Assembly: GCA_903789595.1 (NCBI GenBank)
Contig: CAIFEZ010000014.1
Coordinates: forward strand, 1-48,955
Direction of reading: 5' to 3'
DNA length: 48,955 bases
Source: an uncultured eubacterium 1-6
GTDB taxonomy: Bacteria > Bacillota > Clostridia > Lachnospirales > Lachnospiraceae
Part shown: positions 16,164 to 26,112 of the stretch, one piece after another
How the letters are laid out: each line of letters begins with the position of its first letter
How positions within the stretch are numbered: the stretch's first letter is position 1
Position numbers and translations under genes: made by a program
The notes under the pieces: generated by a model
Seen by the model: only the letters and a program-made list of their open reading frames with translations
What the model was told of the DNA's origin: nothing
Databases searched by the model: none

Positions 16164-17837
16164 ATGTTGACAACATTTCATATAAAATTTCAAGGGAAAA
16201 AATACGAGATCCCGGAAGGAACCCGTTATATTGATTTCATCAGAGAGCATTGCCTTCCGGACAGAGAGCCGGTTCTGCTGGTTCTGGCAAACGGAAGGCT
16301 ACAGGAGCTGAATCAGCAGGTGAAAGAGGACTGTACGGTTGAGCCGCTGACGATTCGGGACCAGATCGGCATGGCAACCTACCGCAGAAGCCTGAACCTG
16401 CTCTTCAATAAAGCAGTTCTGGATGTGGAGAAGAAGCGGAACCCGGGTAAGGAGATCCGGATCACGCTGAATTTTTCAAACGGAAACGGATATTACTTCA
16501 CCTTCAGCGGAGAGGACCGGCCGGACGAGGAATTCGCCTCCCTGGTGAAGAAGAGAATGCTGGAGCTGGTGGAGGAGGATCTGCCGATTCAGAGGAAGAC
16601 GCTGTCTACCTATGACGCAATCCGTTCCTTCCGGAAGCAGGGCATTGCCTATAAGGAAAGACTTCTGAAATACCGCAGGGTATCTTCGGTAAACCTCTAT
16701 GTGCTCGACGACTATCAGGATTATTTCTACGGCTACATGGTGCCGGGCACCGGATGCCTGAAGCAGTTTGATGTCTCCTGCTATGAGGACGGCCTGGCTC
16801 TGGTCTATCCGAAGCACGACGAGCCGGACCGGGTACGTCCGTATGCGCCGTTCCCGAAGCTTTTCAGGGTACAGTCGCTCTCCGAGGACTGGAACCAGCG
16901 GATGGGCATCCAGTCGGTTGCGGATCTGAACGATTCCATTACCAGAGGGGATATCGAGCACAAGCTTCTGGTGGCGGAGGCGCTTCAGGAGAGCCGGATG
17001 TCGGACATCGCGCAGGACATTCGGAAGCGCGGGAACGTGAAATTTGTCATGATTGCCGGGCCTTCATCCTCGGGCAAGACGACGTTCTCCCGGCGGCTGT
17101 CCATCGAGCTCACCGCTCACGGACTGACGCCGCATCCCATCAGCCTCGACAATTTCTACCGCGACAGACAGTACTGTCCGAAGGACGAGAACGGGGACTA
17201 CGATTTTGAATGTCTGGAAGCCTACGATCTGAAACTGATCCGCGAGGTGCTGAGCGATCTGGTGAACGGGAAGGAAGTGGAGCTTCCGTACTTCAATTTC
17301 CTGACCGGTCAGAGAGAGTATCACGGTCAGAAGCTGCGGATGCAGGATTCGGACATCCTGGTCATAGAGGGAATCCACGGTCTCAATCCGAAGCTGTCGG
17401 AGCATCTTCCGGCGGACTGCGTGTACCGGGTGTACATCAGCGCGCTGACACAGCTGAATATCGACGACCACAATCCGATCTCGACGACAGACGGACGCCT
17501 GCTGCGGCGCATCGTCCGCGATTACCGGACCCGCGGCACCGACGCCCTGGAGACGATCCGGAGATGGCCTTCGGTCAGAAGAGGAGAGGAGAAATATATT
17601 TTTCCGCATCAGGAGAACGCGGATGTCATGTACAATTCTGCACTGATCTATGAGCTTTCCGTTCTGAAGATCTATGCCGAACCGCTGCTGTTCCAGGTGC
17701 CGGAAGATTCTCCGGAATATCTGGAGGCGAAAAGGCTGCTGAAGTTCCTGGACTATTTCCTCGGGACGCCTTCGGAAAGCGTGCCGGTCAACTCTATACT
17801 CAGAGAATTCATAGGAGGGAGCTGCTTCGACGTATGA
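16164..17837 (+). CDS. Uridine-kinase-like nucleoside kinase with TGS-type N-terminus
   Basis: 557 residues from ATG 16164, six bases after GAGGTG; the frame opens slightly upstream at 16128 without a ribosome site. The N-terminal half resembles the TGS and second additional domains of threonyl-tRNA synthetase (KYEIPEGTRYIDFIREH). The C-terminal half is a phosphoribulokinase/uridine kinase domain with P-loop AGPSSSGKTTFSRRLS near residue 300 and NFYRDR substrate-site and DDHNPISTTDGRLLRRIVRD segments. Such fused kinases are characteristic of Clostridia; the substrate is presumed to be a nucleoside. The next gene overlaps its stop (ATGA). Confidence 0.88.
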   Translation: MLTTFHIKFQGKKYEIPEGTRYIDFIREHCLPDREPVLLVLANGRLQELNQQVKEDCTVEPLTIRDQIGMATYRRSLNLLFNKAVLDVEKKRNPGKEIRITLNFSNGNGYYFTFSGEDRPDEEFASLVKKRMLELVEEDLPIQRKTLSTYDAIRSFRKQGIAYKERLLKYRRVSSVNLYVLDDYQDYFYGYMVPGTGCLKQFDVSCYEDGLALVYPKHDEPDRVRPYAPFPKLFRVQSLSEDWNQRMGIQSVADLNDSITRGDIEHKLLVAEALQESRMSDIAQDIRKRGNVKFVMIAGPSSSGKTTFSRRLSIELTAHGLTPHPISLDNFYRDRQYCPKDENGDYDFECLEAYDLKLIREVLSDLVNGKEVELPYFNFLTGQREYHGQKLRMQDSDILVIEGIHGLNPKLSEHLPADCVYRVYISALTQLNIDDHNPISTTDGRLLRRIVRDYRTRGTDALETIRRWPSVRRGEEKYIFPHQENADVMYNSALIYELSVLKIYAEPLLFQVPEDSPEYLEAKRLLKFLDYFLGTPSESVPVNSILREFIGGSCFDV

Positions 17838-18046
17838 AAAAAATAATAAGATTCTCAGGATACCTTTTGATGGCGATCGGCACCATCTGCCTGCTGGAAG
17901 CGGTACTGATCACGGTTGGCGCTGCAATTTGGAGCCTGGATTTGCTGATATACGGAGACCACACATTGACCATTGCACTGATTCTGATCGCAGCGGGTCT
18001 GGATGCGCTGGGATTCATGCTGCGGTGGATCAGCGGGAAGATGTAG
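17834..18046 (+). CDS. Small two-helix membrane protein
   Basis: 70 residues with two hydrophobic stretches (YLLMAIGTICLLEAVLITVG and LTIALILIAAGLDALGFML) joined by a short loop, and a basic end. I do not recognise a family. ATAGGAGGGAGC at 17811-17822 lies inside the end of the kinase gene, and the ATG overlaps the kinase TGA, so it is co-translated with that gene. It is the last gene before the pilus island. Confidence 0.65.
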   Translation: MKKIIRFSGYLLMAIGTICLLEAVLITVGAAIWSLDLLIYGDHTLTIALILIAAGLDALGFMLRWISGKM

Positions 18047-18154
18047 ACAAAGAAAAAACTGAGGTACAAAAACGTTTTCGTTTAAAAATTCACAATATAT
18101 ACGCTAGATAGTATTTACTTCTGCTTTTGTTTATGATATAAAGTATAAAAAGTA

Positions 18155-18227
18155 ATGATTCCTATTATTGTAATTGAACTATAATTTCATATATCAGAGA
18201 TTGCTTTCATATGGTAATAGGAATCAT
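18155..18227. promoter_or_regulatory. 13-bp perfect inverted repeat upstream of the pilus operon
   Basis: ATGATTCCTATTA at 18155-18167 is the exact reverse complement of TAATAGGAATCAT at 18215-18227, with 47 AT-rich bases between, including TATAAT at 18180-18185. It could be the boundary of a small invertible switch, paired operator half-sites, or a long RNA hairpin. The rest of the 318-base gap (18047-18363) is AT-rich non-coding DNA plus the promoter below. Confidence 0.5.
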
Positions 18228-18317
18228 ATCTGACGCGAAGTTTTTGTATTCTGACCTTTACGAAAACTTAGAAACAGATTACTCTACGATCTTGATAAGT
18301 GAGAGACATAAGGAGAT

Positions 18318-18345
18318 TTGACGCCCGCAACTATACTCATACTAA
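18318..18345 (+). promoter_or_regulatory. Candidate pilus operon promoter
   Basis: TTGACG at 18318-18323 and TACTAA at 18340-18345 are separated by 16 bases. The GGGAGG ribosome site follows about eight bases later, so the 5' leader would be very short. Confidence 0.35.
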
Positions 18346-18363
18346 ACATTAGGGAGGTTTCTT

Positions 18364-21300
18364 GTGAAAAAGACGAAAATGTGGAAACGTATCCTCACTG
18401 TTTTGTGTATCGCAGCCATGATGGTGGGTATTGTGAATCCGTCGGCCATCTATGCCGGTGAATCCACACAGGAGACTGCATCCGAACAGACAGACACTGC
18501 TGTATCCGCTCAGACAGAAAACGAAGATACCGGAACGGCGGAGACGACAGTTTCTGGGGAGGCCGGATCTTCTGCCGGATCTGAGAATACGGAAATTACC
18601 GACGGAGCGGTAAGCGGTGCAGAAGTCAATGGAGCTGATGGATCGCCTTCGCAGACTTCTTCCGGAGAGTTGGGGAGCGAGACAGAAGGCGGGTCAGCAT
18701 CAACCGATACCACGGAGAGCACCGGCAATGCCAGGATCATGTCTGTCCAGGCAGCTGCGGATACATCCGGGAATGGGCCGGCAGCGATTTCTGCCTCTTC
18801 TGATTCATCAAATAGCGGTATTGATCTGGAGGCATCTGATGATTACATCGAAGACTATCAGATATCTTATCGTGACGGAAATGACTGGAAGGTTATTACT
18901 GACAGTACCATAGTCCCTGCATATACGACCTTGAGGCTTACGGTGTACTTTGGCGGTATATCCGCAAGTGAGTTGCTCAGTAAGGGAGGCTTGCTGTATC
19001 TGAATGTGCCGGCTCTTCTTCAGAATCCTGCAGTATCGAGCGGGAATGTTACGGACAGCAATGGGAATACGATCGGGACTATTACGGTTTCAGACAACAG
19101 AATCAATCTTCAGGCCAATACAGATTATCTGGAGGCGCAGTTAAAGAAAGAGGAGACTGATTACACGATCGAGAACGGACAGCTGACCTTCACTGCGACG
19201 CCGGATCCCGCAAAGGTTCGGGAGAATTCTGTGCAGACGCTGAAATTCGGCCCGCTGGACATCAAAATTCATTTTGATGCGGATTCCGATGCAAAATCCG
19301 GAAGTCTTTCCCTGGACAAATCTGCGCCTGAATATATTAAGGGATCGGACGGGAACGCATACTTGAAATATTCACTCACGGTCACGACCGGAGAGGCACC
19401 AATGCCTGAGGTGACGGTTACCGATCATTTCACCGCAAATGCGAATGTGGTGGATTCGTATGTCGGTATTTCCTCGTCGGCGCTGACTCTGGCCGATTCA
19501 GAAAATGCAGATAATCCGTATCAGCCTTACGAGGACCGCGGCTCTTCAAGTGACGGAACTGTCGTTCTTTCCGCTGCTTCAACAGGTACAGACCCGGGGA
19601 CAATGCTCTGGACGATCGGGAATATGGATGCATATACAACCAGAACGCTCTATTACTACGTGAAGCTGAAAACGGATTATGTAGGGGCTGTGTCTGCCGG
19701 AGCCGGAGCGATTACCAATACGGCGACTCCGAAATCAAAAATCTACGAACATAATACTGCGTCCTCGACATTCACACCGAAGTCTGCGGCTACGATCTCA
19801 AAGAAAGCCGGAACGGTGACGGAGAATAAGGATAACACCGTAACGATTTCCTACACCATCGCGGTGACAGCGGACGGCAAGAATACCTGGGATTTGAAGA
19901 ACGTGAAAATATCGGATGATTTCGGAGTCACGGACACAAGCATCAGCCGCAGCGAGATATGGGATGCGATCACGCCGACTTCAAAACTCCCGAATCTCGG
20001 CTTCAGTGACTTCAAGATGACTTCGGCTGGCGGGGAAGCAGAAGTAACTTCCGGAACAAGAGGAACATCAAATCCACCTTTTTACTATATAAAGGGTACA
20101 GATGAAAACCCCGGCTTCAATTTTTATCTGGGGGACCTTACACCCGGTGAGACCAGGACAATAACCTATCGAGTTACGATGAAGCCCATATTTTCATCCT
20201 CGGCTGTCAGCATTGGAAACCGGGCGTCGGCATATACAGATGATTCTTCTTCCTTCGGGAACAAGCAGCTGGCTGTTTCATCTGCAAAGAGCACGTTAGA
20301 AAAGCAGCATTGGGACAGAAAAATAGCAGGTTCTGCCACAGATAAGGAAATTGTTCAAAGTCCAGACACTGCCTATACATACAGCGGTGATGCATGGAGC
20401 ACTGCTCCCTCGCCTGCAAAATCGATCACGGTCCCTGCCGGAAGTTTCCAGTATCGGGTAGTTGTCAATGAAAACGGAAAATGGGATGTATCCTCTGCTG
20501 CGTTTAAGGATGCACTTACGGACGGAGGAAAATATCTGCAATATTCCGGCTATCTGGAGGTGAAGTATTATCAGACCGGAATTAATGCCGCCATATCCTC
20601 CGGAACGGACCAGACGGTCGTTCAGACGCTTATGCAGAAGACGGCAGACAAGACGCTTTATTTTAATATTGACGGAATGGACTCCTTTACGCTGATTCCG
20701 CATGTACTGGACAGCACTCTCGGGAGAGGCGCGTATCTTCTCACATACTACGCAAAGCCTCTTTCGGGAAATTTCAGCAGGGAAACAGCGGGGAATTCCT
20801 TCAGTCTGAGCGGGACGATCATCGGAACGGGTAACGGGAGCTTTTCCCTTCCGTCCATGCAGGTAAAGGCAAATGTGACGATCACAGGAAGTGAGGACTA
20901 CAGCGTTAATAAGGCGGGATGGTATTACGATTCCGCAGACACCTCCGACGGATTCAAGAACGGAAAACTTTACTGGGTTATTACAATCAGAGGCACGCAG
21001 ATTCCGGAGGGAATGCAGCTCTATGATGTGCCGCAGAACCAGCCGAACCATACTCTGGATACGTCAATTGCGGGAGTTTACTTCGGGACGCCGGCTTCAG
21101 ACGGAAGTTCATTTACCGATAATTATGCATACTATTCGCAGATCAAGGGGAACAGCGGCTTCACGCAGCTGAGCCCGGGTTCTTACAGCTGGGTTTCCAA
21201 CAGTACTTCCGGAGCCGGAACCCTGACATTTAACAAAAAAGTAGAAATCCCTGACGGCGAGGCTGTGTATATCATTCTGATGACAATGCCAAATTCAACC

Positions 21301-23466
21301 TGGTCAGCGCGGGATATTACAACTTTTTACAATAAGCTGCAGGAGAGGAGCAGTAAGAACAATACCTGGCAGGATGTCAATACGGCGAGTCTGGCCGTGC
21401 TGGGAGTTGGTACAAACTTTAAGGAAGTAGGAGAATACGGAAGCTATGACAGCAGTACCGGAACCTGGACGTATGATGCGAAGAAGTACTCTGCCAACAA
21501 TCCGGCTGCAAAAATTCTGAGGTCTTATAATTACGGGTCCGGGACAGAATACCTGCAGTCCGGCACATATATCGATTACCGGCTTATCGTCAACTATGCC
21601 GGAGATGAGTCCGGTTCTTTCCGGGTGGAAGATGTAGTCCCTGAGGGAATGGAGCCGGTATATGTCCGCTATTTCTGGATTCCGAAGGCTATCCGTACTG
21701 CGGACGCGGCTCCGACTATGCCGGAAATTGAAAACCTTCCGGCTGGAGACTGGACGGATATCGGATTAAAAAACGCTCATCTCGATAATGCGGCAGATAC
21801 AAGCTACAGCGCCTTTGCATATTATGACAAGACTTCGCATCGCATCATTTATGATGTGGGAAATCTGAATAAGGGAAGCAAGGATACACAGGATCTGCAG
21901 GTTCAGATCGTCATGCGGGTAACAGATGCAGACACGCTGATTGGAAAGAGCACCTCTTATACGAATACAATGAATGTGTATCGTACAGACGGCACCCTCG
22001 TGTCCACGAGCAGTACGGATACCAGTATCAAGGTGGACTCAATCAGCAAATCTGCCGGAGCAGTCTCCATGGGATCCGTGCCGTTTACAATTACTGTAAA
22101 TCCAAGAGGAGAGGATCTTCTTCCGGATTCCGACACAGTCACGCTGGTCGATGATCTGAGCGGGACAATGACGGTGGATCCTTCTTCAGTAACGATAACG
22201 GACAGCAGCGGAAACAAGCTACCGTCGGATCAATGGAAAATTAGCATAGCGAAGCGGACGGACAGCAGCAACAAGAAAGTGACGACGATGACACTGGTCA
22301 TTCCCGACAGCGAGAAGCTGACAATCAGTTACAAGGCTTCTATTGATGCCGCTCCCAATACAACTGTCACATACAGTAACACTGCCTATTGGTACGGCTA
22401 CAAGAGCGATTCTTCGAGCAATGTAACGAGTACCGTTTCCTATGGGGCAGATGGAATTTTAGGTATGGGAACAGTGCCGCTGTTCAGCCTGATAAAAGCC
22501 GATAAAAACAATATCACGACAGAGCTTCCGGGCGCAGAATTTGCAATTTATCTGGGAAAATACGATGATACAAAAAATGCATGGGTTCCTGACGGGAATC
22601 CGATTGAGACGCTGAAGACAGGCACCAGCGGATCGCACGCAGGTATCCTTACATTTGGATCAGACCCGAATGTCACGCTTCTGTTCAATACGGTTTACTG
22701 TATTGTCGAGACAAAGGCCCCTGCAGGGTATGTGAAGGATTCCGCTGCGATTCCTGTGGCAATAGCACGTGCTGATTCGGCTGGAAATTATCCAAATCAA
22801 TCTGCAGATTGGCATGTTACACCAGATAAAAATCTAAAGATGCACACTTCTGCTGATCTGGCTGCATGGGCAATCCAGGGTGTTAATATCAGCTACAAAG
22901 GCAGTACATTTACCTACACGGCGTATAATGAAAAGACTTCTCTTAGGATCAATAAATCATTTGCAGATTCTGACGGAAACAGTACAGCCGCCCCGGCGGG
23001 CACATTTTCCTTCGGGCTGTACAGTACAAATGGAAATGCTGTCGGCGATAAGCTGGAAACACTGACGGTCACCTATGACAGCCAGGGAAATGCAACCTAT
23101 AAACTGACTTCCGGGGATCTGACGCAGACGGTATCGTCGCCGGTATTTACGGATCTGAATGTGGGAGACAACTATCAGGTTTATGAGCTGGATGCGAACG
23201 GGGACCCCGTGAAGAATAACCGGATTCTTTATAACAAAGAGGGCAGCGGATATATCGTCACTTACCCGAATGGCAATCAGATCACCGCACCGGACAGCAC
23301 GACATCTGCCGAAATGAATATCAGCAATCAGTCGTTCACGAGCCCGCTCACCGGAATCCGGACAGATCACACCAACCTGTATATCGGAATTGCGGCTGTT
23401 CTGTCGGCTGTTCTTGCTGGATTTGTATTTTTCAGAAAACGGAAAAAGAACAGGAGAGCGCTCTGA
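18364..23466 (+). CDS. Very large LPXTG-like pilus tip adhesin
   Basis: A 1700-residue secreted surface protein, in the position of the Cpa ancillary tip pilin in streptococcal FCT loci. It begins with a signal peptide (basic MKKTKMWKR, cut probably after IYA, residue 31), then a Ser/Thr/Glu/Gly-rich linker to about 155, a series of beta-rich isopeptide-type domains (about 155-1365), and two SpaA/Cna-B-like domains: one with K1378 (SLIKADK), VETKAPAGY and TAYNEK, the other with RINKSF, YELD and ISNQSF, each matching the Lys/Glu/Asn isopeptide triad. The C-terminus has SPLTG (1660-1664), a membrane helix and RKRKKNRR. It begins at GTG after GGGAGG. Composition is visibly more A+T-rich than the flanking housekeeping genes. 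Confidence 0.85.
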   Translation: MKKTKMWKRILTVLCIAAMMVGIVNPSAIYAGESTQETASEQTDTAVSAQTENEDTGTAETTVSGEAGSSAGSENTEITDGAVSGAEVNGADGSPSQTSSGELGSETEGGSASTDTTESTGNARIMSVQAAADTSGNGPAAISASSDSSNSGIDLEASDDYIEDYQISYRDGNDWKVITDSTIVPAYTTLRLTVYFGGISASELLSKGGLLYLNVPALLQNPAVSSGNVTDSNGNTIGTITVSDNRINLQANTDYLEAQLKKEETDYTIENGQLTFTATPDPAKVRENSVQTLKFGPLDIKIHFDADSDAKSGSLSLDKSAPEYIKGSDGNAYLKYSLTVTTGEAPMPEVTVTDHFTANANVVDSYVGISSSALTLADSENADNPYQPYEDRGSSSDGTVVLSAASTGTDPGTMLWTIGNMDAYTTRTLYYYVKLKTDYVGAVSAGAGAITNTATPKSKIYEHNTASSTFTPKSAATISKKAGTVTENKDNTVTISYTIAVTADGKNTWDLKNVKISDDFGVTDTSISRSEIWDAITPTSKLPNLGFSDFKMTSAGGEAEVTSGTRGTSNPPFYYIKGTDENPGFNFYLGDLTPGETRTITYRVTMKPIFSSSAVSIGNRASAYTDDSSSFGNKQLAVSSAKSTLEKQHWDRKIAGSATDKEIVQSPDTAYTYSGDAWSTAPSPAKSITVPAGSFQYRVVVNENGKWDVSSAAFKDALTDGGKYLQYSGYLEVKYYQTGINAAISSGTDQTVVQTLMQKTADKTLYFNIDGMDSFTLIPHVLDSTLGRGAYLLTYYAKPLSGNFSRETAGNSFSLSGTIIGTGNGSFSLPSMQVKANVTITGSEDYSVNKAGWYYDSADTSDGFKNGKLYWVITIRGTQIPEGMQLYDVPQNQPNHTLDTSIAGVYFGTPASDGSSFTDNYAYYSQIKGNSGFTQLSPGSYSWVSNSTSGAGTLTFNKKVEIPDGEAVYIILMTMPNSTWSARDITTFYNKLQERSSKNNTWQDVNTASLAVLGVGTNFKEVGEYGSYDSSTGTWTYDAKKYSANNPAAKILRSYNYGSGTEYLQSGTYIDYRLIVNYAGDESGSFRVEDVVPEGMEPVYVRYFWIPKAIRTADAAPTMPEIENLPAGDWTDIGLKNAHLDNAADTSYSAFAYYDKTSHRIIYDVGNLNKGSKDTQDLQVQIVMRVTDADTLIGKSTSYTNTMNVYRTDGTLVSTSSTDTSIKVDSISKSAGAVSMGSVPFTITVNPRGEDLLPDSDTVTLVDDLSGTMTVDPSSVTITDSSGNKLPSDQWKISIAKRTDSSNKKVTTMTLVIPDSEKLTISYKASIDAAPNTTVTYSNTAYWYGYKSDSSSNVTSTVSYGADGILGMGTVPLFSLIKADKNNITTELPGAEFAIYLGKYDDTKNAWVPDGNPIETLKTGTSGSHAGILTFGSDPNVTLLFNTVYCIVETKAPAGYVKDSAAIPVAIARADSAGNYPNQSADWHVTPDKNLKMHTSADLAAWAIQGVNISYKGSTFTYTAYNEKTSLRINKSFADSDGNSTAAPAGTFSFGLYSTNGNAVGDKLETLTVTYDSQGNATYKLTSGDLTQTVSSPVFTDLNVGDNYQVYELDANGDPVKNNRILYNKEGSGYIVTYPNGNQITAPDSTTSAEMNISNQSFTSPLTGIRTDHTNLYIGIAAVLSAVLAGFVFFRKRKKNRRAL

Positions 23467-24044
23467 TGAAGAAAGTCAGAGAAGAATCCCTTCAACAGGT
23501 AAAGTCTGAAGCGGGGAGCGGTGATTTTGTCAGCGAAGAAAAAAAGAAAAATGAAGAGCCGCTGTGGAAAGGCTATCTGAGGCTTTTATTTCGAACGCTG
23601 GTGTTTATTGTAATTTTGGCATTGATCTTCACGCAGGTGCTGTTCTTGAAAAGAGTGAGCGGGAACGATATGTTCCCCTCTCTCAAGGACGGGGATCTGG
23701 CGCTGGGATTCCGGCTGCAGCGGGAGTACCGTTCTGGGGATGTTGTATTATACGAAGCCGGAGGTACGCTTCATTTCGGACGGATTCTGACTCTCGGCGG
23801 CAATGTGGTAAATATCAGCGGAAACGGAAGCGTACAAATAAACGGAGTCACGGAAAGCGGGGAGATTCTCTTTCCAACGGAAGATCCTGGAACTTTAGAA
23901 TATCCTTACAAGGTTCCGGAAGAGAGTTTATTTATTCTGGGAGATTATCGGACGAAGGCAAACGACAGCAGAAGGTACGGGGCTATTTCCAAAAGCAAGA
24001 TCAAAGGTAAGGTATTAACTATTCTTCGAAGAAGAGGCATATAA
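23466..24044 (+). CDS. sipA: SipA-like pseudo-signal peptidase I (pilus assembly)
   Basis: 192 residues with the signal peptidase I fold: a cytoplasmic charged N-terminus, one membrane helix (LVFIVILALIFTQVLFL), then box B-like SGNDMFPSLKDGD, HFGRILTLGGN and the ILGDYRTKANDSRRYG box E. The catalytic serine of box B is Asp68 and the general-base lysine is Gly105. The same Ser-to-Asp and Lys-to-Gly changes, 37 residues apart, are known from Streptococcus pyogenes SipA, which is needed for FctA pilus polymerisation but lacks peptidase residues. Thus a chaperone-like role is more likely than cleavage. ATG overlaps the adhesin TGA. Confidence 0.85.
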   Translation: MKKVREESLQQVKSEAGSGDFVSEEKKKNEEPLWKGYLRLLFRTLVFIVILALIFTQVLFLKRVSGNDMFPSLKDGDLALGFRLQREYRSGDVVLYEAGGTLHFGRILTLGGNVVNISGNGSVQINGVTESGEILFPTEDPGTLEYPYKVPEESLFILGDYRTKANDSRRYGAISKSKIKGKVLTILRRRGI

Positions 24045-24086
24045 GGAAGGATTCACAAGAAAACAGAAAGGGATAAAGGAAAAAAG

Positions 24087-25283
24087 ATGAAAAACAACAA
24101 GGTTAGACAACTGACGCGTAACATTTTGCTTGGTGCAATCACGATGGCGATGATGCTGACAAGTTCCGCACTCCCTGCATTTGCGGATGATACGGCTAGC
24201 AGTACAACAGGAACAGAGTTTTCCCTGCAAAAGGTATATTCACTGACGATGCCAGATGGTGAGGATGTTAATTCTTTTAATAGTCCGGAAGAGACCTTTA
24301 GCTTTAAATCGGGCGCATATCCGGAGAAGGATACGGTAGAGTCCGGCACAGAAGGAAAGGCATCTCTTGCCGCCATCAGCGACACGAAATGGAATAAAAA
24401 AACAGGAGACGTTCAGGAGCTTGATTCCATATCAGAAACCGATAAAACGGAAATTTTGAGTAATATCCCAAATGTAATTAATGTGAGTTCCATAAGTTTC
24501 GTTGCCGGTGCTGCAACGGCTTCCGGAGCTAAACAGAATATTCAGGTTGTCGTTCCATCCGGTTTTAGCAATCCGGGAATCTATTACTATGATTTTCATG
24601 AGGTAACCGGTACTACCGCTGGCGTAGATTATGATCGTAATACTTATCGGATTCGTGTAACAGTAACCAGGGGAAACAACGGGTATTATCCGACAGATAT
24701 TAAACTGATTAATAAAACGACCAAGCAAAAAGTGGATAATATTGTGAACAGCTATAAAGCAGGTAAATTAACTTTTACGAAAGAGGTAGCAGGAACAATC
24801 GGAGATCCGAATAAAACTTTTAGGGTCAATGTGACTCTTACAGCACCGGATGGCCAAAATATAACTTCCATCATTCATGCAACGGGAACGAATCTTGTAA
24901 ATCAGGACGAGGTTGAAGATATTACTTTTGCTTCAAATCAAAGAAGCATCACAAAAACTTACACAGTAAAGGGCGGTACTTCCATCACACTGAAGAATAT
25001 TCCTAATGGAACGGTTTGCTTTGTCAAGGAAGAAGATTATTCTGCTGACGGATATACGACTTCCTATACCTATGGCGGTGTAACCTATGATCATATTGAT
25101 GAAAAAACCAATACACAGAGAATGAATGGAGCCGGGAATCTTTCTGTTACAATTACAAATACGAAAGATGCAGTAATTGATACTGGTATCTTTACCACCA
25201 ATCTTCCGTATATTCTGATTTTGATAGCAGCGGCTGCCGGTGTGATTGTGTATGCGGTATCCCGCAGAAGACATCACGTATAA
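24087..25283 (+). CDS. fctA: FctA-type major (backbone) pilin
   Basis: 398 residues: signal peptide ending ALPAFA (residue 33), two beta domains and a sorting tail. Domain 1 (about 40-222) carries a Lys in LQKVY (K49), a Glu in DFHEVTG (E172) and Asn in VNSYK (N221). Domain 2 (about 226-360) carries K232 in FTKEVAG, E315/E316 in VKEED and N358 in ITNTK. These fit the intramolecular Lys-Asn isopeptide bonds of Spy0128-type pilins. Sorting region: VIDTG (363-367), membrane helix, RRRHH. It lies between sipA and the sortase as in FCT loci. It is markedly A+T-rich. Confidence 0.88.
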   Translation: MKNNKVRQLTRNILLGAITMAMMLTSSALPAFADDTASSTTGTEFSLQKVYSLTMPDGEDVNSFNSPEETFSFKSGAYPEKDTVESGTEGKASLAAISDTKWNKKTGDVQELDSISETDKTEILSNIPNVINVSSISFVAGAATASGAKQNIQVVVPSGFSNPGIYYYDFHEVTGTTAGVDYDRNTYRIRVTVTRGNNGYYPTDIKLINKTTKQKVDNIVNSYKAGKLTFTKEVAGTIGDPNKTFRVNVTLTAPDGQNITSIIHATGTNLVNQDEVEDITFASNQRSITKTYTVKGGTSITLKNIPNGTVCFVKEEDYSADGYTTSYTYGGVTYDHIDEKTNTQRMNGAGNLSVTITNTKDAVIDTGIFTTNLPYILILIAAAAGVIVYAVSRRRHHV

Positions 25284-25307
25284 GAGGAAAAGAGGGCAGG
25301 TGCAGTT

Positions 25308-26063
25308 GTGGCAGAGAAATTACTGAAATGGCTGAACCGATGCCTGAATGCTGCTGTGATCCTGGCGATTCTGACGGCTATGGTATATAGCCTGTACTCG
25401 ATTTGGGATAACAATAGCATTTATGGAGCTGCGCTGGATATCTCCCGGAGGATACTCCGGGAGAAGCCGGATGATGACACGCCGTCCTTCGACGATCTGC
25501 AGAAGATCAATCCGGATGTCTGTGCATGGGTCACGATGGATGGAACGAAGATTGACGGACCGATCGTGCAGGGCGAAGATAACGAGGAGTATCTCAACAA
25601 GGACGTATATGGAGATTTTTCTCTTGCGGGGACTCTTTTCCTTGACACGCGATGCAGCCGTGAGTTTGGAGATTTTAGTGAGTTGGTATATGGGCATCAT
25701 ATGGAGCAGCATGCGATGTTCGGCGACCTTGACTTATACCTTAAACGTAAATTTTTTAACCAGAATACGACTGGAACCTTAATGATCCCGGGGAGAAATA
25801 TACCTGTGCATGTCCTATCTGTTCAGGTGGTTTCGGACCGTGATACTTGGATTTTTGATCCTGTCGCTGCAGACACAGATCCTTCCGGTTTTTTGGATTA
25901 TATTGAGAAAAATGCAAAATATATTCATTCCAATGTGCTGAAAAGAGTGAGAGCAGATTTGGATCAGTATCATATTCTTGTATTGTCTACCTGTTCCTCT
26001 GCTCAGGAGGATGACAGAACTGTAGTCCTGGCAGTGTATCAGATGCCGGGTGTAAAGGAATGA
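25308..26063 (+). CDS. Class B-type pilus sortase
   Basis: A 251-residue membrane-anchored transpeptidase: N-terminal helix (about 12-31), then a sortase domain with catalytic His130 (VYGHHM), Cys229 (VLSTCSS) and Arg237 (DDRTVV). Class B features include the long helix before the TLxTC motif and the NPDVCAWVTMDGT opening. In FCT loci the class B-like SrtC polymerises FctA, so this enzyme is the expected pilus polymerase here. GTG 25308 follows AGGTG. It is the only sortase in the window; a housekeeping class A enzyme would have to be elsewhere. Confidence 0.92.
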   Translation: MAEKLLKWLNRCLNAAVILAILTAMVYSLYSIWDNNSIYGAALDISRRILREKPDDDTPSFDDLQKINPDVCAWVTMDGTKIDGPIVQGEDNEEYLNKDVYGDFSLAGTLFLDTRCSREFGDFSELVYGHHMEQHAMFGDLDLYLKRKFFNQNTTGTLMIPGRNIPVHVLSVQVVSDRDTWIFDPVAADTDPSGFLDYIEKNAKYIHSNVLKRVRADLDQYHILVLSTCSSAQEDDRTVVLAVYQMPGVKE

Positions 26064-26112
26064 AAGGTGAAGAGAAAGCGGGGCGAATATGCAAAACGAA
26101 AGGATTGGATTT

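Noticed and set aside
23466-24044. Active type I signal peptidase
   Set aside because: Catalytic Ser and Lys positions are Asp and Gly, so it is called SipA-like instead.
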